This document shows, one piece after another, positions 50,389 to 59,926 of a stretch of DNA of 64,000 nt. Numbering within the stretch: position 1 is the stretch's first letter; each line of letters opens with the position of its first letter. The notes beneath the pieces were generated by a model. The model saw only the letters and a program-made list of their open reading frames with translations, was not told where the DNA came from and ran no database searches. This DNA comes from Alkalicoccobacillus murimartini (lineage in GTDB: Bacteria; Bacillota; Bacilli; Bacillales; Bacillaceae_D), in NCBI RefSeq assembly GCF_030813245.1, contig NZ_JAUSUA010000002.1, forward strand, positions 620,001-684,000, in the 5' to 3' direction. The translations under genes and the position numbers were made by a program.

Positions 50389-52815
50389 TTAGTTGGTCAC
50401 TTCCACTTCTTTCTTTTCATAAAGAGCTTGTTGCTTATCCTTACTCTCCAGTACTTCATTCCAAGGGTCATGTTGTTTCGTTAAGGCTAATTCCACTCGT
50501 TCAATGAGTTGCGCTCGTTTTTCTTCGTTTTCAAGAGCTTTTTTGATATGTTCCAAGCCTACACGCTCAACCCAATGAGATGTTCTTTCAAGATATCTAG
50601 CATCTTCACGGTAAAATTGAAGGAATGCGCTAATGGTATCTAGAACCTCCTGATCTGTTTCGACCTTAGAGAACAATTCAGCACTTCTCAGATCTACACC
50701 GCCGTTCCCACCAACATAGATCTCCCAAGACCCTTCGACTCCAACGATACCAATATCCTTAATCCCAGATTCGGCACAATTACGCGGGCAAGCGGAGACT
50801 GCCATTTTTACCTTATGAGGCGTACTTAAGCCTTCGTACTTCTTCTCAATCTGAATACCCAAGCCAATGGAATCCTGGGTCCCAAAACGGCAGAAGTTCT
50901 CTCCAACACATGTTTTTACCGTTCTGATCGACTTTCCATAGGCATAACCGGAGCGCATTCCGAGATCACTCCATACATTCGGAAGATCTTCTTTAGGAAC
51001 TCCAAGCAGGTCAATACGTTGGCCACCAGTCACTTTTAGTAATGGCACCTTATACTTATCCGCAACATCAGCAATTTTTCTGAGTTGTTCTGGATTGGTA
51101 ACTCCTCCATACATTCTTGGAACAACAGAGAAGGTACCATCGTTTTGGATATTTGCATGTAGACGTTCATTCACAAACTTCGAGGTTGAATCATCTTCAT
51201 ATTCAATCGGATTATTTAGACCTAAGTAATAATTTACAGCTGGACGGCATTTAGAGCAGCCGTTCTCAGACGTCCATCCTAAAACATTCATAACCTCTCT
51301 TACATAACTCAAGCCTTTATCCTTAATTTCTGCAGCTACTTCCTCATGAGAAAGATCTGTACATCCGCATATAGGTTCTTTCTGGTTAGAAGCTTCTTCT
51401 CCTGTTGTTACAGCTAAAAGATCGGCAACAAGTGGCTTACACCCGCCACAGGAACGAGAAGCATTCGTGCATGCTTTAACCTGTTCTACTGTTGATAAAC
51501 CTTGCTCATTAATAGCCTTGACGATATCTCCTTTTGACACTCCATTACATCCACAAATGGTTTCACTATCAGACATGCCAACAACAACACTTTCCTTCTC
51601 ATCTGATTCATTCTCAGATGGTAGGATAGCCACCTTACTCATTTTTGAGATATCCTGACCATTTCTCATCATCGTCAGAAGTCTCGGTGAATCGGATGTA
51701 TCTCCAAATAATACTGCACCAATCACCTTGTTATCCTCTACAACAACCTTTTTGAAGATGCCTTCAAATTCATCATGCACACGGATTGATTTTGTCTTAT
51801 CTCCATCCTGAAAACGGCCCGCAGAAAACACATCCACACCGGATACCTTAAGTTGTGTATACACGATTGATCCTTGATAACCTGGCTCAGATAACGCCTC
51901 ATTTGCACAAATATGCTCAGCTAATGCTTTACCTTGCTCATATAATGGGGCAACAAGACCATACACGATCCCATTATGCTCTGCACACTCACCAACAGCG
52001 TATACATTAGGTACCGAGGTTTGCATATAGTCGTTCACCAGAATGGCACGGTTTGTATCGAGTCCCGAATCTTTTGCCAGCGCTACATTTGGTTTAATCC
52101 CCACTGCCATAACCACTAGGTCAGCATCAAGTTTTGATCCATCCTTAAATTGCACGCCATCTACCCGCTTATTACCAGTAATTCGTTCTGTATGTGCGTT
52201 AAGGCGGAACGTCATTCCCTGCTGTTCTAACCCTTCCTTTAGCATCTTCCCAGCTTGATTATCTAATTGTCTTTCCATTAGGTAATCAGCAATATGAATA
52301 ACTTCCACTTCCATATTTAGATTCAATAATCCTCGAGCCGCTTCTAATCCTAATAATCCGCCACCAATAACGGCTGCTTTCTTATAATTCTTAGCCGTAT
52401 CAATCATCGTTTCACAATCTTGAATATTACGGAAAGCGATCACACCCTCTTTATCTGCACCTGGTAGCGGTAGCATAAAAGGGTTTGAGCCTGTCGCAAA
52501 AATTAATTGATCATACGATCTACTCAGACCATTTTTACTTAATACGGTTTGAGATTTTGTATCTACTTTGACGATTGGGTCCCCAGTGAACAACTCAATT
52601 TGGTTCTCCTCATACCATTCGTAGCTGTTTAGAACAATACTTTCAATGCTCGCATCACCTTGCAATACAGATGACAGTAGAATTCGATTATAGTTTGGGT
52701 GAGGTTCTTCACCAAATACCGTAATTTCAAATTGATTTGGATCTTTTTTTATTATTTCTTCAAGCGTTCGTATCCCTGCCATTCCATTTCCAATTAAAAT
52801 GATTTTTTGCTTCAA
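50389..52815 (-). CDS. nirB: Assimilatory nitrite reductase large subunit
   Basis: In this 808-residue NAD(P)H nitrite reductase, residues 1-310 form an FAD/NAD(P)H domain (LIGNGMAGIRTLEE, AAVIGGGLLGLEAAR, AVGECAEHNG). Two Cys-rich [2Fe-2S] bfd-like segments follow (ICGCNGVSKGD, CTNASRSCGGCKP; then PICGCTDLSHEEV, NGCSKCRP), and then the nitrite/sulfite-reductase repeat with siroheme and 4Fe-4S cysteines (TCVGENFCRFGTQDS, SACPRNCAESGIKDIG). The enzyme reduces nitrite to ammonium. Start is TTG with AAAGGGGAG. The operon is nasF-nirB-nirD. Confidence 0.95.
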   Translation of the reverse strand: MKQKIILIGNGMAGIRTLEEIIKKDPNQFEITVFGEEPHPNYNRILLSSVLQGDASIESIVLNSYEWYEENQIELFTGDPIVKVDTKSQTVLSKNGLSRSYDQLIFATGSNPFMLPLPGADKEGVIAFRNIQDCETMIDTAKNYKKAAVIGGGLLGLEAARGLLNLNMEVEVIHIADYLMERQLDNQAGKMLKEGLEQQGMTFRLNAHTERITGNKRVDGVQFKDGSKLDADLVVMAVGIKPNVALAKDSGLDTNRAILVNDYMQTSVPNVYAVGECAEHNGIVYGLVAPLYEQGKALAEHICANEALSEPGYQGSIVYTQLKVSGVDVFSAGRFQDGDKTKSIRVHDEFEGIFKKVVVEDNKVIGAVLFGDTSDSPRLLTMMRNGQDISKMSKVAILPSENESDEKESVVVGMSDSETICGCNGVSKGDIVKAINEQGLSTVEQVKACTNASRSCGGCKPLVADLLAVTTGEEASNQKEPICGCTDLSHEEVAAEIKDKGLSYVREVMNVLGWTSENGCSKCRPAVNYYLGLNNPIEYEDDSTSKFVNERLHANIQNDGTFSVVPRMYGGVTNPEQLRKIADVADKYKVPLLKVTGGQRIDLLGVPKEDLPNVWSDLGMRSGYAYGKSIRTVKTCVGENFCRFGTQDSIGLGIQIEKKYEGLSTPHKVKMAVSACPRNCAESGIKDIGIVGVEGSWEIYVGGNGGVDLRSAELFSKVETDQEVLDTISAFLQFYREDARYLERTSHWVERVGLEHIKKALENEEKRAQLIERVELALTKQHDPWNEVLESKDKQQALYEKKEVEVTN

Positions 52816-52896
52816 GATGTTTCTCCCCTTTATGATGATTTAGCTGCCAGACAAACCAACCTGTAAAGAATGCCTTTGAAACAGCACTCTTTACCT

Positions 52897-54051
52897 TTAT
52901 TGCTGTATCACTTGACCCACTTGCGGTAGCAGAGCTTCAACTACCGACTGGACTGTTAATACATCATTAATAGTTTGGTTAGCCTCCACACCATGTGCTG
53001 CCAAACTAAGACTCGTTTCAAGCCCGTTGCAAATCCATGTAAAATCGTTTAGTTGGTCCTTAGTAATGCCAGATAAATCGATATATTCAAAAAATTCAAG
53101 GCAGTCTTGAACACTTTTTAGAAGGATCGTATTAATATGTTTGTCTTCAAACAAACGCGTTAAAACAACCTGATCACGTTTTATGATAGACGATTGGTTT
53201 AAGAATGGATATTGACAGATATCTGCGCCTTGGCCTTTCAACTGATCCATCTCATCGCTCGCATCGTTTGTCGGAATCAATATGCCTCGTCCTGATAATG
53301 GCTTATTTTCAAACCAATTCAGTTTGCTTCTCATTTGAATCACATTGCCTACAATAATAATAGCTGGATTCTCGATACCCATGAGTGTGGCTTGATTAGC
53401 AATCGTTGAAAGTGTACCCTCCACTGACCGCTGTTTGCTATATGTTCCCCACTGTACAATCAAAATGGGCGTATCCTTGCTCATGCCATGTTCAGTTAAT
53501 TCTTCAGATATTGTTCGAAGATGCTTAATCCCCATGTAAAATACAATGGTATCCACCGATTTCGCAAGCGCTTCCCAATTAACCGCTGGCTTGCCATCTT
53601 TTGTACAGGTATGACCTGTTACAGTAGCAAACGAACCGGAAAGATGTCGGTGAGTTAGTGGAACACCGGAGTAAATGCTTGCTGCACTTCCTGATGTAAT
53701 ACCAGGAATCACCTCGTAGTTAATTTGATGACGAGCACATAACTCGGCCTCCTCGCCAACTCTTCCAAAAATAGAGGGGTCTCCACCCTTCAAGCGAACA
53801 ACCTTTAACCCTTTTTTCGCATGGATTAATAATTCCTTTTGAATGTCTTCCTGCCGCAGCGTATGCTTACAGGGTTGCTTTCCACAATAAATTAATTTTG
53901 CTTTTTTATTTGTCTCTGTTAGTAAAAATGGATTAACAAGCCGGTCAAATACAATGACATCAGCTTTTTGAAGCAGGCGTAAGCCTTTTACAGTGATCAA
54001 TTCTAGATCCCCTGGTCCAGCGCCTACAAAATAAACACAGCCTTGGTTCAT
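52897..54051 (-). CDS. nasF: Uroporphyrinogen-III C-methyltransferase (siroheme synthesis), NasF-like, with short divergent C-terminal domain
   Basis: Residues 1-245 of this 384-residue protein are a SUMT: VYFVGAGPGDLELITVKGLRL, VRLKGGDPSIFGRVGEEAEL, PGITSGSAASIYSGVPLTHR and VFYMGIKHL. It makes precorrin-2 for siroheme, the cofactor of NirB. Residues 250-384 look like a divergent uroporphyrinogen-III synthase half, shorter than in the CobA-HemD fusion of B. subtilis NasF, so HemD function is doubtful. First gene of the nitrite operon, behind a TnrA-type box. GGGAGGG precedes the ATG. Confidence 0.88.
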   Translation of the reverse strand: MNQGCVYFVGAGPGDLELITVKGLRLLQKADVIVFDRLVNPFLLTETNKKAKLIYCGKQPCKHTLRQEDIQKELLIHAKKGLKVVRLKGGDPSIFGRVGEEAELCARHQINYEVIPGITSGSAASIYSGVPLTHRHLSGSFATVTGHTCTKDGKPAVNWEALAKSVDTIVFYMGIKHLRTISEELTEHGMSKDTPILIVQWGTYSKQRSVEGTLSTIANQATLMGIENPAIIIVGNVIQMRSKLNWFENKPLSGRGILIPTNDASDEMDQLKGQGADICQYPFLNQSSIIKRDQVVLTRLFEDKHINTILLKSVQDCLEFFEYIDLSGITKDQLNDFTWICNGLETSLSLAAHGVEANQTINDVLTVQSVVEALLPQVGQVIQQ

Positions 54052-54079
54052 CTCTCCATCCCTCCCTATTTAAGTTGTT

Positions 54080-54131
54080 ATTCTAATAGAGATACGAGAA
54101 TCACAAGGGTTAATTGTAAGTATTTCTTACA
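54080..54131 (-). promoter_or_regulatory. Nitrite operon promoter with upstream TnrA/GlnR-type box
   Basis: TGTAAGTATTTCTTACA (54115-54131) exactly fits TGTNAN7TNACA. On the minus strand a TAGAAT -10 lies at 54085-54080 with no good -35, putting the box centre near -50 from the predicted start, the position TnrA uses for activation. The rest of 54052-54366 holds one terminator and nothing else recognised. Confidence 0.75.
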
Positions 54132-54196
54132 AGGTTTTTTATTCATTATTAGTGTTAGATAACTTACCTTAAACATATTAAAAAATACGATAACCG

Positions 54197-54227
54197 CAAA
54201 AAAAGGCTCATAGCAGTGTATAAGCCA
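54197..54227 (-). terminator. Likely terminator of the yisL gene
   Basis: Minus-strand GGCTTAT / ATGAGCC stem followed by TTTTTTT. It is about 140 bp downstream of the YisL stop. Confidence 0.6.
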
Positions 54228-54366
54228 CCAATGGAAAAATGCAGGTAATACATATTCCCATTTATATATAATTGCAATATAGTATCATTTTCTTTGTTCG
54301 AAATTCGTAATCATCATCTGATAAATATTCGTTTTTCTACATGTTCATTTCCTACCACTTGAGCAT

Positions 54367-54729
54367 TCACCAAAAACGCAGGTAAATTCCTAGAGGCAGA
54401 AATAACCCTATCATGATCGTAGCAAAAAGGACGATCATTAACGAGACCGTTGTAAACTTCGTCAAATCACCTTTATTAAGATGCATAAGAAAGATTTCTA
54501 TCATGCCCATACTAATAATACCTAATAATAATTTCCCACCACGTAGAATGGAGAATGGCATCATAGGAACAAGTAGTATGCCTGTTGCAAGGACAAACAG
54601 AAAGGACACTCTCATTACCTGATGAAGGATCACAGCCTTTCTTTGCTGCCCCTTACGATAGAGTGAATAAACAAGTCCAAAAAGAACAAGTGTAAGAATA
54701 ATAGCTAGTAGATGATATTGAGTTAACAT
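54367..54729 (-). CDS. yisL: YisL-family (DUF1516) membrane protein
   Basis: The product, about 120 residues, has four hydrophobic helices and matches YisL: LVYSLYRKGQQRKAVILHQV, KLLLGIISMGMIEIFLM and a late LGIYLRFW. The function of the family is not known. The first ATG (54735) directly abuts AGGAGGA, whereas ATG 54729 is 6 bp away and preferred. It stands alone. Confidence 0.78.
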   Translation of the reverse strand: MLTQYHLLAIILTLVLFGLVYSLYRKGQQRKAVILHQVMRVSFLFVLATGILLVPMMPFSILRGGKLLLGIISMGMIEIFLMHLNKGDLTKFTTVSLMIVLFATIMIGLFLPLGIYLRFW

Positions 54730-54776
54730 GATCATTCCTCCTAAAAAACCTTCTTACTAGTGTACCTTTTTTCAAG

Positions 54777-54818
54777 CAAAAAAAGAGCGTCTACCCAAAA
54801 AGGATAGACAACTCTTAT
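54777..54818 (-). terminator. Terminator of the peptide-binding lipoprotein gene
   Basis: AGAG-TT-GTCTA / TAGAC-G-CTCT stem with minus-strand TTTTTTT, 8 bp after the stop. Confidence 0.8.
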
Positions 54819-54825
54819 ACGTTTG

Positions 54826-56427
54826 TTACGGTATCGTGACGTCTCTTAATTGATAGAATCCAGAAGCATCCGCCCAGAAACCTTCTACCCCATCACTGTA
54901 GCCCATAATATGAGAAGGGTGATATAAGAACGCCATTGGTGCTTCTTCATTTAAATAGTTAGTCGCTTCCTCGTAAAGACCTAAGCGAGTATCTTCGTCC
55001 TGCTCAATTCGAGCATTATGAAGCATTTCATCAAATGTATCGTCTTCCATAAATACTCGGTTCCCTGGAGGACCTGCATTGTCAGAATGGAAGAGCATAT
55101 GCATTGGATAGTCTGCATCCCCAGTACCTAAAGATAAGCCTAGGATGAACATATCATGCTCTCCGCCACCTGTTGCATCAAGGTACGCTCCCCATTCCAC
55201 AACATTGATCTCTGCATTTATGTTGATCTCTTGTAAGTTCTGTTGAACCATCTCTGCGATATCCATACGTTCACGATTATCGTTTGTCCAAATGGTTGTA
55301 TCAAAGCCATCTTCGTATCCCGCTTCGGCAAGAAGCTCCTTGGCCTGCTCAACATCTCTTTCAACTGGATCGACATTTTCGCTATAGCCGAAGTTAGTAT
55401 CATTAACAGGACCTAGTGCAACTTCTCCTGTCCCATCTAGAATACCATTCATCATATCTTCTTTATTAATCGTCATTGAGATAGCTTTCCGCACATTTTT
55501 ATCCGTGTACGGTTCCTTCTGCATGTTATAGCCTAGATACGTTATGCTTGCAGCGTTTCGATCATAGGCATTAATTCCATCAGTAGTATTTAGACGATTA
55601 AAATCACTCGCTGTAACAGGGTCAATAATATGCGCTGCTCCTGTTTGTAAATCTCCAATCCTTACTTGATCCTCAGGGACAACACGGAATGTCACAGTAT
55701 CAACTTTAGCAGGCTCACCCCAATAATCAGGATTCTTGTCGAGTACAATTTGATCTCCGGGTGCCCAATTGTTAAATGTAAAATATCCGGTCCCTACAGG
55801 ATTTTCATTTATGTATTCTCCTGGTTGACCGCCAGCTTCAAAATTTGCATAATCTTCTTCAATCGATTCCAAGCTAACGATACTTGAAGCATAATGTGCA
55901 AAATGGGCTGGAAGCGGTGCAAATGGAACCTCAGTTTTTAGTTGAATCGTATGATCATCAATCACATTAATATCTTCAATGATTTCAAATAAAATTCTTC
56001 TAGGTGAAGCCACTTCTTCGTCAAGGATTCGCTCAATATTAGCTTTTACAACCTCGGCATTGAATTCTGAACCATCATGAAAAAGAACATCTTCACTTAG
56101 TTTAAATTCCCATACGTCTTCCTCAATCGCATCCCACGACTCAGCAAGTAAAGGTTCAAGTTCCATGTCTTCATTGTACTTAACCAGTGTTTCAAACATA
56201 TTAGTCTGGATGTTGCCAGATGGAACATCGTTAGCCGTATGTGGATCTAGCGTATTGGCGTCTGATAAGACGGCCAAGACAAGGTCTCCACCTCCAGTTC
56301 CAACTTCCGAATCCCCTCCATCTGCACTACTCTCTACATTTGCATCACTTGCGCATGCCCCAAGAACTAATGCAGCAGCAAAGCCCATCGTTCCAAAACC
56401 TAATTTCCTTTTTACGCTTTTTGTCAT
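54826..56427 (-). CDS. ABC transporter substrate-binding lipoprotein, SBP_bac_5 (peptide/nickel) family
   Basis: This 533-residue protein has a signal peptide with lipobox LGACA (Cys25) then a large SBP_bac_5 fold: TLDPHTANDVPSGNIQTNMF, ESWDAIEEDVWEFKL, NPVGTGYFTFNNW, VRKAISMTINKEDMM. It binds peptides, glutathione-like compounds or nickel. No permease or ATPase genes are adjacent, so it is an orphan binding protein that presumably joins a transporter encoded elsewhere. AAGGAGG precedes the ATG. Confidence 0.88.
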   Translation of the reverse strand: MTKSVKRKLGFGTMGFAAALVLGACASDANVESSADGGDSEVGTGGGDLVLAVLSDANTLDPHTANDVPSGNIQTNMFETLVKYNEDMELEPLLAESWDAIEEDVWEFKLSEDVLFHDGSEFNAEVVKANIERILDEEVASPRRILFEIIEDINVIDDHTIQLKTEVPFAPLPAHFAHYASSIVSLESIEEDYANFEAGGQPGEYINENPVGTGYFTFNNWAPGDQIVLDKNPDYWGEPAKVDTVTFRVVPEDQVRIGDLQTGAAHIIDPVTASDFNRLNTTDGINAYDRNAASITYLGYNMQKEPYTDKNVRKAISMTINKEDMMNGILDGTGEVALGPVNDTNFGYSENVDPVERDVEQAKELLAEAGYEDGFDTTIWTNDNRERMDIAEMVQQNLQEININAEINVVEWGAYLDATGGGEHDMFILGLSLGTGDADYPMHMLFHSDNAGPPGNRVFMEDDTFDEMLHNARIEQDEDTRLGLYEEATNYLNEEAPMAFLYHPSHIMGYSDGVEGFWADASGFYQLRDVTIP

Positions 56428-56649
56428 CGTTTTCCTCCTTCATAATATTTGTTCTTTCATTCATTTGTCCTCTCTCCATTTACCGTTCCCCCATAGAAAC
56501 ATGTAAGCTTATTTCGACATTCTCAGGGGAGAAGACAAAGGAACGAAATCGTATCTATGGAATAGACCTCTTTAACCTACTATAATTTTGGATAGGAAAG
56601 CGATTTATAATGTGAAGGTTTTGTGTCTTTTGTTAATTCTGACTATTCA

Positions 56650-56671
56650 ATATTCCAAATTGTAGGAATAT
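56650..56671. promoter_or_regulatory. Inverted repeat upstream of the peptide-binding lipoprotein, possible operator
   Basis: ATATTCC-N8-GGAATAT is a perfect 7-bp-arm palindrome about 220 bp before the start codon. No regulator is assigned. The remainder of 56428-56769 contains one terminator (minus) and nothing else recognised. Confidence 0.3.
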
Positions 56672-56727
56672 ATAGAACTTTAGTAGGTGAAATACCAAAC
56701 TACCAAAATCACAGATTTAAGATTATA

Positions 56728-56766
56728 GAAAACAGGGACAAAATCATGTTGATTTCATCCCTGCTT
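56728..56766 (-). terminator. Terminator of the siderophore permease gene
   Basis: CAGGGATGAAATCA / TGATTTTGTCCCTG stem, then TTTTC on the minus strand, just after the stop at 56770. Confidence 0.7.
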
Positions 56767-56769
56767 ATT

Positions 56770-58881
56770 TCATCTGTTTATAATAGTAGGTTTTGCTGAT
56801 CGATACATTAGATATAAGAGATAAGGTGCACCTATTAAAGCGGTAACCACACCTGCAGGTAACTCTTTTGGCGCGAGGAGAACTACGCCAATCCAGTCTG
56901 CTGCGGCGAGTAGTAGTCCACCAATTAATGCAGATAATATGACGGCTTGCCGATGGTGCGGTCCTACAAGCATTCGCGCCGCGTGAGGCGCGAGTAACCC
57001 TATAAAACCTACCGCCCCAACATTTGCAGCTGCAATCGAAGCAAGCAGCACAGCAATAATGGCTACAGACAATCGTGTCTGCTTTACCTTGAGTCCGAGC
57101 CCGGTTGAGCTCTCTTCACTGAAGGAAAGTAGATCTACTTTCCTTCCCTGCCACCATGCGATCAATAACAGAATGACAACCGATGGAAAAAGAACACGCA
57201 GCTCGCTCCAGCCTCGTCCATAGGCACTTCCTGCCATCCATGTTAAAGCTGGGGCTACAGATACTTTAGCGTAAACAATTAAGATATTGATAAAAGCTGC
57301 ACCAGCAGCAGCCACTGCTATTCCAACTAACGTAAGGATCATTGGATCGAGTCCACGACGCCAAGAAACAGAATACACAATACTAGCCGCTGTAATACCT
57401 CCGAGCACTGCTCCAATTACAAGCCAAGCTCCAGTTAATTGCGGAAATACAACAATGATTAACAGAGCACCAACACCTGCACCACTTGTGATCCCAATCA
57501 CTTGAGGGTCACCAAGTGGGTTTCGAATTGTATTCTGAATGAGACTTCCGCTTACAGCAATCGCCATACCTGAAATACCTGCTATTAATAATCGCGGTAA
57601 TCGGAAATCAAATAGAATCTTCTCATGAATGGCTTGTCCCTGCCCAACTAGTGCCGCCCAGACATCCGTGAGAGGAATATAAAGACTTCCACTTGTTAGA
57701 CTCAATGTCCAAACAGACAGCATCAGAATGGAAAATACACTCACCCAAATTTTAAAGGAGCCAATTCTACGAGATCCTCCAACATTCATTGACATATTGG
57801 AGCTAAAGCCTGTACTTCCTTTTGATAGTTTAGACATTCTTAGTGCAAGCCAAATTAACCAAGGCGCTCCAATAGCTGCCGTTATGGCTCCAGCTGGCAG
57901 TTCCCCATAGGCATCAATCAAACTTCTAGCGATTGTATCTGCCAAAAGTAAAACAACAGCTCCCCAGAGCGCACTAATTGGAAGTAACCATATATGTTTT
58001 CTTACACCCATCATACGAACAAGGTGAGGTGCGACTAATCCAATAAAACCAATAGGACCTACCACACTCACACTGACACAGGCGATAACAACGGCAACTG
58101 TCATGGCAAGAAAACGAGTTTGCCGGACTTTTTGACCTAAGGATTTTGACGTTTCCTCATTTAACGTAAGAACGTCCAACTGACGCGCCGTTAAACAAAC
58201 TAGGAGGATTCCTCCTACAACCCACGGCCATGAAAAACTGGCGCCGCTCCAATCATTTTGCACAAGCGAACCAGAGCCCCAAAGGAAGACACCTTGCACC
58301 GTTTGCTGGTTGAGCATAATTAATGCGCTAGTCACGGATGAAAGGACAAGGGTTACAATCATACCTGAGAGAGCTACACGAATCGGTGTACTTCTGCGTC
58401 CCCCACCTAAAGCAAACACAGCCGCTGCGGCTCCCGCGCCACCGAGAACAGCAATAGGAAAAGCAAATTGAGACTGGAGTGCTGGGAAAAAGATCATACC
58501 TGTAATGACTGCCAGATATGCCCCTGCATTTACACCTAAAGTCGTCTCTGAAGCTAGTGGATTGCGAGTAACTGTCTGCATAAGAGCCCCAGCAACCGCA
58601 AGCGCACAGCCCGAGATTATACCCATTACCGCTCGTGGTAATCGATTCGCCCATATCAAATGATGCTCAGCAAGATCCTGACGGTTAAATAATGCCTGAG
58701 TGACATCATGTACTGACACATCTGCCCTTCCCTGAGTCAAACTAATGAACAAGGTAAGAACTAAAGCAATAAAACCACCAATTAACATCATTAGTGGCCT
58801 CAAGCTTCTTTTGACTGAGATGTCAGGAGGTAGTCCACTACTTGCAACCACAGCTCCATCACCTCTCTTTTTATTACTCAT
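56770..58881 (-). CDS. Double-length FecCD-family Fe3+-siderophore permease (FhuB-like)
   Basis: In this 703-residue protein two FecCD permease domains are fused in tandem (about 30-345 and 375-700). Each carries the family signatures: RLPRAVMGIISGCALAVAGA with MQTVTRNPLASETTLGVNAG, and RLPRLLIAGISGMAIAVSGS with IQNTIRNPLGDPQVIGITSG; GPIGFIGLVAPHLVRM and GAVGFIGLLAPHAARM are the two EAA-like coupling segments. This is the FhuB arrangement. It overlaps the binding protein stop by 8 bp. The ribosome site is weak, so the GTG at codon 11 is possible. No ATPase gene is adjacent. Confidence 0.9.
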   Translation of the reverse strand: MSNKKRGDGAVVASSGLPPDISVKRSLRPLMMLIGGFIALVLTLFISLTQGRADVSVHDVTQALFNRQDLAEHHLIWANRLPRAVMGIISGCALAVAGALMQTVTRNPLASETTLGVNAGAYLAVITGMIFFPALQSQFAFPIAVLGGAGAAAAVFALGGGRRSTPIRVALSGMIVTLVLSSVTSALIMLNQQTVQGVFLWGSGSLVQNDWSGASFSWPWVVGGILLVCLTARQLDVLTLNEETSKSLGQKVRQTRFLAMTVAVVIACVSVSVVGPIGFIGLVAPHLVRMMGVRKHIWLLPISALWGAVVLLLADTIARSLIDAYGELPAGAITAAIGAPWLIWLALRMSKLSKGSTGFSSNMSMNVGGSRRIGSFKIWVSVFSILMLSVWTLSLTSGSLYIPLTDVWAALVGQGQAIHEKILFDFRLPRLLIAGISGMAIAVSGSLIQNTIRNPLGDPQVIGITSGAGVGALLIIVVFPQLTGAWLVIGAVLGGITAASIVYSVSWRRGLDPMILTLVGIAVAAAGAAFINILIVYAKVSVAPALTWMAGSAYGRGWSELRVLFPSVVILLLIAWWQGRKVDLLSFSEESSTGLGLKVKQTRLSVAIIAVLLASIAAANVGAVGFIGLLAPHAARMLVGPHHRQAVILSALIGGLLLAAADWIGVVLLAPKELPAGVVTALIGAPYLLYLMYRSAKPTIINR

Positions 58882-59875
58882 TCGTAATTGCGTTTACGAC
58901 CTTTTCAGCATATACCTGTGCAGAAAGAGGTCCTCCATATGGCCACGCATCGCCACCTAATGGATAAATACGATCTTCTTGTACAAAGTTTAATCCGTTC
59001 CAAATTGGGTTATCTTTTAATTGATTCTCAATCACGTCATCACTATCTTGCATAATGGTAAAGAAGTTCACATCTTCTATCGCAGGAAGAGCTTCAACGT
59101 CGGCCGAAGTAAAACCATATTGTTCAAATTGATTAGATTGGAACCCATTAACAAGCCCCATTTTTTCAACCATAGGAGCCGCCATTGATGTATCATCATG
59201 TAATCTGAAGGTTACTGCATTTTGGTCACTATAAGCCATCGCAACGACAAACTCTTCGCCGCCCTTACCAGCGTCCTCAATTTTTTGTTTCGATTCTTCA
59301 AACATCTCATCAATTCCATCTAATACTTCTTGTGCTTCTTCTTCCTTGTCCATAATGGTCGCAATTTCATTAAACGTTTCAATCATTCGATCGTATTGCG
59401 TACCTTCTCCTTCAGCAGGATAAGGATTATAAACAAGTGTAGGAGCAATCTCTTTTAACTCATCATAGCTCGTCTCCACATTTGATTCCAATCCTACAAT
59501 TAAATCAGGCTCAAGTGCTGCGATCATTTCGAGGTTAGGCGTATTACGCATTCCGATGTCTTCAATTCCATCAGGCATCTCCATTCCAATATCAACCCAT
59601 TGACTCATTCCTTCTATATCTGCAACTCCCACAGGATTAATTCCGAGTGCTAAAAAGTCTTCTACATAACCCCATTCAAGCACAACGACTTTTTCTGGAA
59701 CACCTTCAATTTCTGCCGTTCCTCTTGTATGTTCAAATGTACGAACCTCACCTGATGCTTCGTCACCTTGTGGATCCGTTGTATCATTCTCAGCGTCGCC
59801 ACTTCCACAACCTGCCAATAATACTAATGATGTACCTAGAACTCCTGCAAACGCTTTGCCTTTTAACCATACCAT
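58874..59875 (-). CDS. Iron-siderophore substrate-binding lipoprotein
   Basis: The product, about 333 residues, has lipobox LLAGC in its N terminus, then the periplasmic-binding-protein class III pattern: GTAEIEGVPEKVVVLEWGYV, ALGINPVGVAD, DLIVGLESNV and a late YPLGGDAWPYGGPLSA. It binds a ferric siderophore and delivers it to the fused permease encoded next. ATG 59875 has GGGGGA upstream; the longer frame to 59947 crosses the promoter and is rejected. Its promoter carries a Fur-type box. Confidence 0.88.
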   Translation of the reverse strand: MVWLKGKAFAGVLGTSLVLLAGCGSGDAENDTTDPQGDEASGEVRTFEHTRGTAEIEGVPEKVVVLEWGYVEDFLALGINPVGVADIEGMSQWVDIGMEMPDGIEDIGMRNTPNLEMIAALEPDLIVGLESNVETSYDELKEIAPTLVYNPYPAEGEGTQYDRMIETFNEIATIMDKEEEAQEVLDGIDEMFEESKQKIEDAGKGGEEFVVAMAYSDQNAVTFRLHDDTSMAAPMVEKMGLVNGFQSNQFEQYGFTSADVEALPAIEDVNFFTIMQDSDDVIENQLKDNPIWNGLNFVQEDRIYPLGGDAWPYGGPLSAQVYAEKVVNAITNE

Positions 59876-59926
59876 CTTCAATTTCCCCCAGTATATATGT
59901 ATCCGTTTCAAACGGTAATAAAAATC

